Positions 48,624 through 57,331 are shown, counted from the stretch's first letter. The stretch is 64,000 nt of DNA from Burkholderia sp. NRF60-BP8 (GCF_001522585.2 NZ_CP013373.1:1240001-1304000), one strand, 5' to 3'. Numbers and translations: made by a program. The notes: generated by a model not told the origin, from the letters alone.

Positions 48624-49080
48624 CCTCACCTGGCGCAAGGCCGTTCCCGGCGACGCCGCCGAATGCATCGCGCTGCGGGCACGCACCCGCGAGAACGCGT
48701 TCACCGAAGCGCAGTTGCGCGCGCTCGGCATCACCGTCGAAAGCTGGGACGACGGTATCCGCGACGGGCTGTTCTCGGGCCACGTGTGCTGCGCGCGCGG
48801 ATGCATGGTCGGCTACTGCTTCGGCAACACCGTCTCGGGCGAGATCGTCGTGCTCGCGATGCTGCCCGAGTACGAAGGAGCGGGAATCGGCAAGCGGTTG
48901 CTGCGGCATGTGATCGACGATTTCGCGGCGAACGGCATCACGTCGCTGTTTCTCGGCTGCTCGACCGATCCCGCGTCGCGCGCGTACGGGTTTTATCGTC
49001 ACCTCGGCTGGACGCCGACCGGCGAGCTGGACGACGCGGGGGACGAGATCCTCACGTTTCAGGTCGGGCAGCGCGGCTGA
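48616..49080 (+). CDS. GNAT family N-acetyltransferase
   Basis: The 154-residue protein has the GNAT core: GEIVVLAMLPEYEGAGIGKRLLRHVIDDFAANG, with the acetyl-CoA loop E-G-A-G-I-G-K, followed by YGFYRHLGWTPTGE. ATG 48616 overlaps the ureohydrolase stop (48621-48623), so the two are coupled. The acceptor might be the amine produced by the ureohydrolase, for example putrescine or an aminoacid, but this rests on position only. Confidence 0.85.
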   Translation: MDDLTWRKAVPGDAAECIALRARTRENAFTEAQLRALGITVESWDDGIRDGLFSGHVCCARGCMVGYCFGNTVSGEIVVLAMLPEYEGAGIGKRLLRHVIDDFAANGITSLFLGCSTDPASRAYGFYRHLGWTPTGELDDAGDEILTFQVGQRG

Positions 49081-49392
49081 TCGGACGCGTTGTTCGGATC
49101 TCGACGCTTCCCCGGTTCGGACAACTGCTTGGTCAGACCACGCAATCGGGTCATTGCCGCATGCGCGCGCCGACCGCGCGACGTCGTGGCGCTGCGTCGC
49201 CACGACGCCAACGCGTGGCGGCGCGCGCGACATCGACGCCGCACGACACCTGCCGCACCTCCTCCCGCCGGCGCCATGGCAGCCACGCCTGGCCGGCCAC
49301 CCCCGATCGAGCTTTCACTTTCCCGACGCCCGGCTTGTGGCAAAACCTGCGCAGGTAGACCGCGATTGCTCGGACAATTTCGAAAGTCGATC

Positions 49393-49415
49393 GATATCGG
49401 GTAATCACCGATATC
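49393..49415. promoter_or_regulatory. GATATC-containing inverted repeat
   Basis: GATATCGG (49393-49400) and CCGATATC (49408-49415) are perfect 8-base arms around GTAATCA. It lies 7 bases before the HutC-like site and about 200 bases before the NCS1 permease start. A second regulator may bind here. Confidence 0.5.
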
Positions 49416-49422
49416 TCGCAAG

Positions 49423-49434
49423 TTGTATATACAA
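49423..49434. promoter_or_regulatory. HutC-like (GntR family) operator before the NCS1 permease
   Basis: TTGTATATACAA is a perfect 12-base palindrome of form GT-N-TA-N-AC, the same core as the site at 6418-6439. The flanks AAG before and AAGA after are only partly symmetric. It lies about 180 bases upstream of GTG 49616. Confidence 0.55.
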
Positions 49435-49615
49435 GATCATCCGCTGGCAATGTCGGCACGCGTCGTGCCGCTTTGCGCGCCAGCGGGCAGACCCTGCGTG
49501 CGTGGCGCATGCCGGCGATCCACGGCGCCCCGCATTCGCCGAGCCGAAAGGGCGGCTCGCAGTTTCCCGTCTCGTTCAAACCATATGTGATCCTGAGTAT
49601 TTTGGAGATTGACCC

Positions 49616-51046
49616 GTGTCAACGAATTCCAGTGGAAAAGCCGGCGGACTGATCGAGGTTCGCTCGATCGACTTCATTCCCGACGCCGAGCGCCACGGCG
49701 GCGTGCTGAGCCAGTTCACGCTGTGGCTGTCGGCGAACATGCAGATCACGGCCATCGTCACGGGCGCGCTCGCGGTCGTGCTCGGCGGCGACGTGTTCTG
49801 GTCGCTGGTCGCGCTGCTGCTCGGCCAGCTCGTCGGCGGCGCGGTGATGGCGCTGCACGGTGCGCAGGGGCCGCAGCTCGGTCTGCCGCAGATGATCTCG
49901 AGCCGCGTGCAGTTCGGCGTGTACGGCGCGATGATCCCGATCGTGCTGGTGTGCCTGATGTACATCGGCTTTTCCGCGAGCGGCTCGGTGCTGGCCGGGC
50001 AGGCCGTCGCGCAACTGCTGCACGTCGACGACGCGGCCGGCATCCTGCTGTTCGCGGCCGTGATCGTGGTGCTGACCGTGTTTGGCTATCGCGCGATCCA
50101 TTTCGTCGGCCGGATCGCGAGCGTGGTCGGCATCGTCGCGTTCGTCTACATGTTCGCGCAATTGTTCGCGAACCACGACATCGGCGCGCTGCTCGCGAAC
50201 CGGCATTTCTCGCTGCCGAGTTTCCTGCTCGCGATGTCGCTGTCAGCGTCGTGGCAGATCGCGTTCGGCCCGTACGTGGCCGACTATTCGCGCTATCTGC
50301 CGCGCTCGACGTCGTCGGTCGCGACGTTTCTCGCGGTCGGCCTCGGCTCGGTGATCGGCGCACAGGCGGCGATGGTGTTCGGCGTGTTCGCGGCCGCGCT
50401 CGCCGGCAGCCAGTTCGCGCACCATGAAGTGTCGTACATCGTCGGCCTGGGCTCGACGGGCGCCGTGGCCGCGCTGCTGTATCTCAGCATCGCGTTCGGC
50501 AAGGTGACGGTGACGGCGCTCAACGCGTACGGCAGCTTCATGTCGATGGCCACGATCGTCAGCGGTTTTCGCGGCAAGGGCGCGGTATCGTCGAAGAGCC
50601 GCCTCGTCTACATCTTCGGGATGATCTGCGTGTCGACGCTGATCGCGCTCGCGGGCCGTCATTCGTTCCTGAAGGAATTCACCGCGTTCATCCTGTTCTT
50701 GCTCGCGTTCTTCACGCCGTGGAGCGCGATCAACCTGGTCGACTACTACTGCTTCACGCGGTCGCGCTACGACGTGCCGGCGCTGTCCGATCCGGATGGC
50801 CGCTACGGCCGCTGGAACGCGATGGCCATCGCGATCTACGTGATCGGCATCCTGGTGCAGTTGCCGTTCATGTCGACGCACATCTACACGGGGCCGCTCG
50901 TCGATGCACTCGGCGGCACCGACATCTCGTGGATCCTCGGCCTCGTCGTGCCGGCCGTGCTGTATTACGTCGGCGCCCGCGCGTCGCGACGCAGCATTCC
51001 CGAGCGACTGATCCTGCCGCTCGAACGCGGCGAAGTCCACCACTGA
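49616..51046 (+). CDS. NCS1 family permease (cytosine/purine/allantoin type)
   Basis: The 476-residue membrane protein has about 12 helices and NCS1 hallmarks: RHGGVLSQFTLWLSANMQITAIVTG near the start, a loop GLPQMISSRVQFGVYGAMIPI, and AFGPYVADYSRYLP. The start is GTG 49616, with GGAG 10 bases upstream. NCS1 proteins import nucleobases, hydantoins, allantoin or thiamine. Relatives also occur in histidine utilisation clusters, which would agree with the HutC-like operator upstream. It is followed by a porin gene, suggesting a two-membrane uptake route. Confidence 0.87.
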   Translation: MSTNSSGKAGGLIEVRSIDFIPDAERHGGVLSQFTLWLSANMQITAIVTGALAVVLGGDVFWSLVALLLGQLVGGAVMALHGAQGPQLGLPQMISSRVQFGVYGAMIPIVLVCLMYIGFSASGSVLAGQAVAQLLHVDDAAGILLFAAVIVVLTVFGYRAIHFVGRIASVVGIVAFVYMFAQLFANHDIGALLANRHFSLPSFLLAMSLSASWQIAFGPYVADYSRYLPRSTSSVATFLAVGLGSVIGAQAAMVFGVFAAALAGSQFAHHEVSYIVGLGSTGAVAALLYLSIAFGKVTVTALNAYGSFMSMATIVSGFRGKGAVSSKSRLVYIFGMICVSTLIALAGRHSFLKEFTAFILFLLAFFTPWSAINLVDYYCFTRSRYDVPALSDPDGRYGRWNAMAIAIYVIGILVQLPFMSTHIYTGPLVDALGGTDISWILGLVVPAVLYYVGARASRRSIPERLILPLERGEVHH

Positions 51047-51204
51047 CGACACGTCTCGCGCATCGGACCGGCAAGCCGCCGGCCTGAGCGCGAAGCCGGG
51101 CGCAGCCTGCGCCGGGCGCTGTCGACGCAATCCCGTATCCCGCGATGGCGGTGCGGCATTCGTGCCGCGCCACGCATCGTTTCAACCTCTGTCCATTGAA
51201 TAGT

Positions 51205-52275
51205 ATGACTAAGCATAGTGAAGTGCGTGGTATCGATGGCCGCGCGCAGCCGGTGCACGCCGGTGTTCGTGTCGCGGTGGCGATCGCCTGCGTCGCCGGT
51301 TCGGGCGCTGCGCGCGCGCAGGACGGCGTCACGCTGTACGGCGTGATCGACGAATTCGCGCAGTACGTGAATACGGGCAACGGCTATACGGCCGCGATCA
51401 ACTCGGGCGGCCAGTGGGGCAGTCGATTCGGATTGAAGGGCGGCGAGGATATCGGCGGCGGCCAGAAGATCGAGTTCGCGCTGGAAAACGGCTTCAATCC
51501 GAACGACGGCTCGCTCGCGAGCGCCGGCAGCATGTTCAACCGGCAGGCGTGGGTCGGCATCGCGGGACAGTGGGGCAAGGTGCGCGCGGGCCGGCAGAAT
51601 TCGCCGCTATTCAACGATCAGGGCGGGCAGGATGCGTTCGGCGGCGTCACGCAGGCGTCCGGCATGGACAACCTGACCGTGTTCGCGTTCCGCACGAGCA
51701 ACACGCTGTCGTACCAGAGCCCGGAGATCGCCGGTTTCCAGGGCGGGCTGTATTTCGGATTCGGCGACGCGGGCGGCGTACGTTCGGCCGGTTCCAGCCA
51801 GCAGTTCGACCTGACTTACGAACACGGCCCGTTCGGCGCGTTCGTCGCGGGCCAGTGGTTGAAGAACGCCGCGGCGACCGCGACCGATCGCACGCTCATG
51901 GCCGGTGCGTCTTACGCGATCGGCAAGGCGACCGTGTACGGCGGCTTTTCCGCAGTGAAGTGGGCCGACCTCGGGATCGATTCGCGCGTGTACGGGTTGT
52001 CGGTCAAATACCAGTTCAACCCTGCCAGCTACGTCGCGCTCGGTTACGCGTATCTGCACGACCAGTCGTCGCAAGGCAACAATGCGGATCAGCTCGGGCT
52101 GATGTATGAGTACGATCTGTCGAAGCGCACGAGCTTCTACGGTGCGCTGTCTTACCTGCGCAACCGCAACCAGGCCGGCTACACGCTCGCCGGTGCGGCG
52201 AACCCCGGCCTGCCGCTCGCGTACCCGGGCGCGAATGCGCGCGGCGTGCAACTCGGTATCGTGCATCGCTTTTAA
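51205..52275 (+). CDS. Outer-membrane porin (Gram-negative 16-strand type)
   Basis: The 356-residue protein has a signal peptide with an extended basic start and h-region [18 protein letters not shown], cleaved before QDGVTLYGVIDEF, the standard start of Burkholderia porins. Amphipathic strands alternate through GSRFGLKGGEDIGGGQKIEFALENGF and RQAWVGIAGQWGKVRAGRQ, and the C-terminus ends in Phe (GIVHRF), the signal for BAM insertion. ATG 51205 is preferred to 51145, which would put 20 more residues ahead of the signal. It lies 158 bases after the NCS1 permease gene. Confidence 0.9.
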   Translation: MTKHSEVRGIDGRAQPVHAGVRVAVAIACVAGSGAARAQDGVTLYGVIDEFAQYVNTGNGYTAAINSGGQWGSRFGLKGGEDIGGGQKIEFALENGFNPNDGSLASAGSMFNRQAWVGIAGQWGKVRAGRQNSPLFNDQGGQDAFGGVTQASGMDNLTVFAFRTSNTLSYQSPEIAGFQGGLYFGFGDAGGVRSAGSSQQFDLTYEHGPFGAFVAGQWLKNAAATATDRTLMAGASYAIGKATVYGGFSAVKWADLGIDSRVYGLSVKYQFNPASYVALGYAYLHDQSSQGNNADQLGLMYEYDLSKRTSFYGALSYLRNRNQAGYTLAGAANPGLPLAYPGANARGVQLGIVHRF

Positions 52276-52332
52276 CGCGCGACGCGCCGGGGCCTTGGGC
52301 GCCCGGCGCGTGCTCCGGCCGCACGCGCGCCG

Positions 52333-53289
52333 TCATTTCCCGAGCCGCTCCGCGAGCGAGTAGCGCTGCATGCAGCGCTCCATCGCATCGAGAAACGCGT
52401 GCTCGGCCGCATTCATCTTGCGGTCGCGATGCCACAGCAGGAACACGTCGACATCGACGAGCCCGTCGTCGGGCGGTAGCCGCCACAGCCGTTGTTGCGC
52501 GATGTCGTCGCGCACGATGTGCTCGGGCAGGCAACCGATCCCATAGCCCGCGAAGATCAGCCGCCGCACTTCCTCGAGGCTCGGCGACGACGCGACGATG
52601 CGCCCCGTGAAGCCTCTCTGGTCGCGGAACACGGTGAGCGGCGACAGGCTGTCGCCGATCTGGTCGCTCGTGAACGACACGAAATTCTCCGCGAGCAGGT
52701 CGTCCATCCGCAACTGCGTCTGCCCGAACAGCCGGTGATGGCGGCCGCAGTAGATCGCGTAGCGCTGGCGCAGGAAGCAGCGCATCTCCAGCTTGTCGTG
52801 CGGCGTGCGGCACAGGCCGAGCCCGGCCGTGGCCGTTTTCTGCAGCAGCGACGACAGGATGTCCGACGAGCGCATCACTTCGATCTGCAGATCGATACGC
52901 GGATACGCACGATGGAAATCCGCGAGGAACTCGTCGTAGACGGGCGACTCGATGCGGCTCACCGTCAGCAGCCGGATCGAGCCGGTCAAGTCGGCCGTGC
53001 TGTCGTCGATTTCGGTCTCGAGGCGCGAGATGCCGCCGTAGATGTCGCTCGCGATCCGGTACACGGCTTCGCCGGCCGGCGTCGGCGCGAAGTGCGCGCC
53101 GCGCCGCTCGATCAGCCGGCGCTCGAGCGTCTCCTCGAGCCGCCGCAGCGCCTGGCTGACGGCCGGCTGCGTGACGTGCAGGCGCGCGGCCGCGCGGCTC
53201 ACGCTGCGCTCCTGCATGATCACCAGATAGGTGCGCAGCAGGTTCCAGTCGAGGCGGTCGTTCAGGAACGGGGCGAGATCGGGGCGCAT
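52333..53289 (-). CDS. LysR family transcriptional regulator
   Basis: The 318-residue protein has an N-terminal helix-turn-helix (LDWNLLRTYLVIMQERSVSRAAARLHVTQPAVSQALRRLEETLERRLIER) and an effector domain (GSIRLLTVSRIESPVYDEFLADFHRAYP, GYGIGCLPEHIV). It diverges from the MHS transporter gene, with 179 bases between starts containing a TCATTAGT/ACTAATGA inverted repeat. The transporter-hydrolase-deacetylase operon is its probable target. Confidence 0.91.
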   Translation of the reverse strand: MRPDLAPFLNDRLDWNLLRTYLVIMQERSVSRAAARLHVTQPAVSQALRRLEETLERRLIERRGAHFAPTPAGEAVYRIASDIYGGISRLETEIDDSTADLTGSIRLLTVSRIESPVYDEFLADFHRAYPRIDLQIEVMRSSDILSSLLQKTATAGLGLCRTPHDKLEMRCFLRQRYAIYCGRHHRLFGQTQLRMDDLLAENFVSFTSDQIGDSLSPLTVFRDQRGFTGRIVASSPSLEEVRRLIFAGYGIGCLPEHIVRDDIAQQRLWRLPPDDGLVDVDVFLLWHRDRKMNAAEHAFLDAMERCMQRYSLAERLGK

Positions 53290-53305
53290 CGGGTCTCCGG
53301 AGCGG

Positions 53306-53355
53306 TCATTAGTTCGATTTATATCATGAATAATAACTTGAAATTTGACTAATGA
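53306..53355. promoter_or_regulatory. Inverted repeat in the LysR/MHS divergent promoter region
   Basis: TCATTAGT (53306-53313) and ACTAATGA (53348-53355) are perfect arms 34 bases apart in an AT-rich segment. The arms could be a pair of half-sites for the divergent LysR protein; their wide spacing is more than a single T-N11-A box. Confidence 0.4.
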
Positions 53356-53468
53356 TTTGCGGTCGCCGATAAAGGAGGGGCGCCGCAGCGTGCGGCGCGA
53401 GGCCGCGACAGACGGCCGTCGTCACGATATTGCGCGTCGCCCCGCCGCGGCGTGCGTCAGGAGCCCGC

Positions 53469-54779
53469 ATGACCCAGTCCCTTCCTTCCGCCCGCCAGCC
53501 GGGACGCGCCGCGACGGCCGCGTTCATCGGCACGATGATCGAGTGGTACGACTTCTACATCTACGCGACCGCCGCCGCGCTCGTGTTCGGCGAACTCTAT
53601 TTCCCGTCGCACGATCCGTTCGTCAGCACGATGGCGTCGTTCGCGACGTTCGCGGTCGGCTTCTTCGCGCGTCCGCTCGGCGGCGTGATCTTCGGCCATC
53701 TCGGCGACCGCATCGGCCGCAAGAAGGCGTTGATGACGACGCTGATGATGATGGGCGTCGCGACCGTCTGCGTCGGGCTGCTGCCCGATTATTCGAAGGT
53801 CGGCATCCTCGCGCCGGTGCTGCTCGTCGCGCTGCGCATCGTGCAGGGGATCGCGGTCGGCGGCGAATGGGGCGGCGCGGTGCTGATGGCGGGCGAGCAT
53901 GCGCCGCAGGGGCGCCGCACGTTCTTCGCGTCGTTCGCGCAGCTCGGCAGCCCGGCCGGGCTGATCCTGTCGCTGATCGCGTTCCGCGCGGTCACGTCGA
54001 TGGACAAGGCCGACTTCCTCGCATGGGGCTGGCGCCTGCCGTTTCTCGCGAGTTCGGTGCTGCTCGTGGTCGGCATCCTGATCCGGCTCGGCGTGAACGA
54101 GTCGCCGGAATTCGCGCGGGTCAAGGAAGCCAACCGCACGGTGAAGCTGCCGGTCGCGGAAGTGTTCCGTTCTGCGTCGGGGCTCGTGCTGCTCTGCATC
54201 GGCGCGAACACGATCGGCATCGCGGGCGTCTATTTCACGAATACGTTCATGATCGCGTACACGACCCAGTACGTCGGCGTTTCGCGCTCGCTGATCCTCG
54301 ACAGCCTGTTCGCGGTCGCGATCATCCAGTTCTTCGCGCAGCCGCTCGCCGCATGGATCGCCGAGCGCATCGGCGGGGCGCGCTTCCTGAAACTCGCGGC
54401 ACTGCTCGCGATGCTGTCGCCGTATCCGATGTTCATGCTCGTGCAGGGCGGCACGTCCGCTTCGCTGGTCGCGGGCATCGCGCTCGCCGTCGTCTGCATG
54501 GCCGGCTTCTACTCGGTGATCGCGGGTTTCGTCAGCGACGTGTTTCCCGCACACGTGCGTTATTCGGCGATCTCGCTCGCTTACCAGATTTGCGGCGCGA
54601 TCGCGGGCGGCCTGACGCCGCTCGTCGGCACGTGGCTCGCGCATCGCTTCACGGGCCAGTGGTGGCCGCTCGCGGTGTTCTACACGTGTCTCGCCGGCAT
54701 TTCGCTGCTCTGCATCGTCGCGCTCGATGCGCGCCGCGCCGCGCGGCCGGCCGCCGCCGAAGCGCTCGGCTCGCATTGA
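53469..54779 (+). CDS. MFS transporter of the metabolite:H+ symporter family
   Basis: The 436-residue protein has 12 helices and MHS-family hallmarks: AAFIGTMIEWYDFYIYATAAALVFGELYFP in helix 1, motif A as FGHLGDRIGRKKALMTTLMMMG, and VGGEWGGAVLMAGEHAP in the following loop. Family members carry citrate, ketoglutarate, proline/betaine, shikimate and similar acids. AGGAG (53459-53463) precedes ATG 53469. It heads a unit with an N-carbamoyl hydrolase and an acetylpolyamine deacetylase, so the substrate may be an acylated or carbamoylated amine or amino acid. Confidence 0.9.
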   Translation: MTQSLPSARQPGRAATAAFIGTMIEWYDFYIYATAAALVFGELYFPSHDPFVSTMASFATFAVGFFARPLGGVIFGHLGDRIGRKKALMTTLMMMGVATVCVGLLPDYSKVGILAPVLLVALRIVQGIAVGGEWGGAVLMAGEHAPQGRRTFFASFAQLGSPAGLILSLIAFRAVTSMDKADFLAWGWRLPFLASSVLLVVGILIRLGVNESPEFARVKEANRTVKLPVAEVFRSASGLVLLCIGANTIGIAGVYFTNTFMIAYTTQYVGVSRSLILDSLFAVAIIQFFAQPLAAWIAERIGGARFLKLAALLAMLSPYPMFMLVQGGTSASLVAGIALAVVCMAGFYSVIAGFVSDVFPAHVRYSAISLAYQICGAIAGGLTPLVGTWLAHRFTGQWWPLAVFYTCLAGISLLCIVALDARRAARPAAAEALGSH

Positions 54780-54810
54780 ACCTCAACGAACGAATCGATC
54801 GGGAATGCTT

Positions 54811-56082
54811 ATGAACGACCTGCTGGAAATCGACGGCGCCCGCTTGTGGCGCAGCCTGGCCGACATGGCGCGCGTCGGCGCGACACCGCGCGGCGGCGTG
54901 CGGCGCGTCGCGCTCACCGATGACGACCGGCGCGGACGCGATCTGTTCGCGCAATGGTGCCGCGACGCGGGGCTGGCGGTGAGCGTCGATGCCGTCGGCA
55001 ACCTGTTCGCCCGGCGCGACGGCGCCGATGCGCACGCCGCGCCGGTGCTGATCGGCAGCCATCTCGACACGCAGCCCGAAGGCGGCCGCTTCGACGGCGT
55101 CTACGGTGTGCTCGCCGCGCTCGAACTCGTGCGCACGCTGAACGACGCGGGCATCGCGACCGACAAGCCGCTCGAGATCGTGTCGTGGACCAACGAGGAA
55201 GGCGCGCGCTTCGCGCCGGCGATGCTCGGTTCGGCCGTGTTCACGGGCGCGTTGCCGCTCGACGACGCGCTCGCGACGCAGGACGCCGACGGCGTCACGC
55301 TCGGCGCGGCGCTCGACGCGTGCGGCTATCGCGGCACGCGCGCAACGGGCGGCGCGGTCGACGCGTATTTCGAGGCGCACATCGAACAGGGGCCGGTGCT
55401 CGAGGCGAACGGCACGACGATCGGCGTCGTCACGGGCGGGCAGGCGATCCGCTGGCTCGACGTGACGGTGACGGGCGTGGCTGCGCACGCGGGCACGACG
55501 CCGATGCCGTATCGCAAGGATGCGTATTTCGCGAGCGCGCAGATTGCGCTCGAGCTCGAACGGATCGTCGCCGCCTACGCGCCGCGCGGGCTCGCGACGA
55601 TCGGGCAGGTCGGGATTCGCAACGCATCGCGCAACACGATTGCCGGCGACCTGACGTTCACGGTCGACCTGCGTCATCACGACGATGCCGAAGTCGATGC
55701 GATGGAGCGCGACCTGCGCGACGCATGCGCGCGCGTCGCCGCCGTGCGCGGCGTGCAGGTGGCGATCGATACCTGCTGGCGCAGCCCGGCGACGCCGTTC
55801 GACCGCGATTGCGTCGGGCTGGTCGCGCAGGCGGCGGCCGCATTCGGCTACACGCACGAGCGGATCGTGAGCGGCGCCGGCCACGACGCGATCCTGCTCG
55901 CGCGCCGCTGCCCGACCGCGATGGTGTTCATTCCGTGCGTCGACGGGCTGTCGCACAACGAAGCCGAGGACGCGTTGCCTGACGACGTGACGCGCGGCAC
56001 GAACGTGCTGCTCCATGCGGTGCTGGCGCGCGCGGGCATCGCGACGCGCGTCGACGCGCCGGCCGTGACGCACGGCGCCTGA
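54811..56082 (+). CDS. M20 family N-carbamoyl-L-amino-acid hydrolase/allantoate amidohydrolase-like
   Basis: The 423-residue enzyme carries the binuclear-metal motifs of the AmaB/HyuC/AllC group: H84 and D95 (GSHLDTQPEGGRFDGVYG), E129-E130 (WTNEEGARF), the His in EAHIEQGPVLE, and VDGLSHNEAED with the last His. The peptidase-dimerisation domain starts near GVVTGGQAIRWLDVTVTG. GGGA lies six bases before ATG 54811; an ATG at 54805 would add two residues. It would free an amino acid or amine from a carbamoyl group, giving CO2 and ammonia. The exact substrate cannot be told from sequence. It sits 31 bases after the MHS transporter gene. Confidence 0.87.
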   Translation: MNDLLEIDGARLWRSLADMARVGATPRGGVRRVALTDDDRRGRDLFAQWCRDAGLAVSVDAVGNLFARRDGADAHAAPVLIGSHLDTQPEGGRFDGVYGVLAALELVRTLNDAGIATDKPLEIVSWTNEEGARFAPAMLGSAVFTGALPLDDALATQDADGVTLGAALDACGYRGTRATGGAVDAYFEAHIEQGPVLEANGTTIGVVTGGQAIRWLDVTVTGVAAHAGTTPMPYRKDAYFASAQIALELERIVAAYAPRGLATIGQVGIRNASRNTIAGDLTFTVDLRHHDDAEVDAMERDLRDACARVAAVRGVQVAIDTCWRSPATPFDRDCVGLVAQAAAAFGYTHERIVSGAGHDAILLARRCPTAMVFIPCVDGLSHNEAEDALPDDVTRGTNVLLHAVLARAGIATRVDAPAVTHGA

Positions 56083-56106
56083 TACGGCGAATCGACGAGG
56101 ACCTTC

Positions 56107-57129
56107 ATGAAAACCTATTTCCATCCCGAACAGCTGCTGCACCATCCGCGCAGCTACCTGTCGCGCGGGCAGATGCGCGAGCCGCAGGAAGTGCCCGAGC
56201 GCGCGGCGCGGCTCGTCGCGGCCGTCCGCTCGCTCGACTTCGACGTGCGCGAGCCGGCCGACCGCGGCGCCGCGCCGATTGCTGCCGTGCACGACATGAA
56301 CTACCTGCGCTTTCTCGAGGACGCGCACCGCGACTGGAAGCGGATGCCCGACGACTGGGGCGACGAAGTGATGTCGAACGTGTTCGTGCGCGATCCGAAC
56401 CCGCTGCGCGGCGTGCTCGCGAAAGCCGCGCGCTATCTCGCCGACGGCAGTTGCCCGGTGGGCGCGAATACGTGGCGCTCGGCGTACTGGTCGGCGCAGG
56501 ACGCGCTGGCCGCGGCCGCCGACGTCAACGACGGCGCACGCGAGGCCTACGCGCTGTGCCGGCCGCCCGGTCATCATGCGCGCCGCGACGCGGCCGGCGG
56601 CTTCTGCTACCTGAACAACGCGGCGATCGCCGCGCAGGCGCTGCTCGGCCGCCATCGCCGCGTCGCGATTCTCGATACCGACATGCATCACGGGCAGGGT
56701 GTGCAGGAGATTTTCTACGGCCGCGACGATGTGCTGTACGTATCGATTCACGGCGACCCGACCAACTTCTACCCGGTCGTCGCGGGCTACGAGGAAGAGA
56801 CGGGGGCGGGCGCCGGCGCCGGCTTCAACCTCAACCTGCCGATGCCGCACGGCGCGCCGGAGTCGGCGTTCTTCGAGCGGCTCGACGACGCGCTGCGCGC
56901 GCTCGCGCGGTTTCAGCCCGATGCGCTCGTGCTCGCGCTCGGCTTCGACATCTACAAGGACGATCCGCAATCGCAGGTCGCGGTCACGACCGACGGGTTC
57001 GGGCGACTGGGCGGCGCGATCGGCGCGCTCGGATTGCCGACGGTGATCGTGCAGGAGGGTGGCTATCACCTCGAGAGTCTCGATGCGAACGCGCGCGCGT
57101 TCTTCGGCGGGTTTGCCACGGGGCGCTGA
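56107..57129 (+). CDS. Acetylpolyamine aminohydrolase (histone-deacetylase superfamily)
   Basis: The 340-residue protein follows Mycoplana acetylpolyamine amidohydrolase (341 residues) along its length by eye. The active-site H156-H157 are in CRPPGHHARRDAAGGFCYLNN. Zinc ligands D192 and H194 are in ILDTDMHHGQGVQEIFYGRDDV, and D281 is in LGFDIYKDDP. VSIHGDPTNFYP and GYEEETGAGAGAGFN match the family's polyamine channel region. It should deacetylate N-acetylputrescine or related amines. It starts 24 bases after the amidohydrolase gene, so transporter, carbamoylase and deacetylase are probably co-expressed. Confidence 0.9.
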   Translation: MKTYFHPEQLLHHPRSYLSRGQMREPQEVPERAARLVAAVRSLDFDVREPADRGAAPIAAVHDMNYLRFLEDAHRDWKRMPDDWGDEVMSNVFVRDPNPLRGVLAKAARYLADGSCPVGANTWRSAYWSAQDALAAAADVNDGAREAYALCRPPGHHARRDAAGGFCYLNNAAIAAQALLGRHRRVAILDTDMHHGQGVQEIFYGRDDVLYVSIHGDPTNFYPVVAGYEEETGAGAGAGFNLNLPMPHGAPESAFFERLDDALRALARFQPDALVLALGFDIYKDDPQSQVAVTTDGFGRLGGAIGALGLPTVIVQEGGYHLESLDANARAFFGGFATGR

Positions 57130-57227
57130 CCGGGCCGGCGGAATCGGACCGTCCGTCGAAAATGAAAACGGCCGCATGTGGACCACATCCCGAAAGTTGG
57201 ACTAGATCCAGCCTTTGGGGTGTTTTT

Positions 57228-57277
57228 CATTGAACCGCCTGGACGTCAACAGTCCAGCTTCATGGATCGGTTCAATG
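57228..57277. other. Nested inverted repeat in a relatively AT-rich gap
   Basis: CATTGAACCG (57228-57237) pairs with CGGTTCAATG (57268-57277). Inside, CTGGAC (57239-57244) pairs with GTCCAG (57252-57257). Close by, ATGTGG-A-CCACAT (57176-57188) is another palindrome. The gap of about 200 bases between the deacetylase gene and the MFS gene end has a different feel from its surroundings and may be a degraded mobile element or bidirectional terminator. Confidence 0.5.
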
Positions 57278-57331
57278 GCGCGGCCGTGAAAATGCGTGCG
57301 GAAGGCGGCAGGCGGTCCGGGCGCGCAGTGC

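Larger units (their letters stand above)
49081..49615. other. Intergenic region carrying two dyads before the NCS1 permease gene
   Basis: About 535 bases with no credible protein-coding frame. The last 225 bases are less GC-rich and contain two symmetric sites, 49393-49415 and 49423-49434, listed separately. The rest shows no clear hairpin or promoter. Confidence 0.5.
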
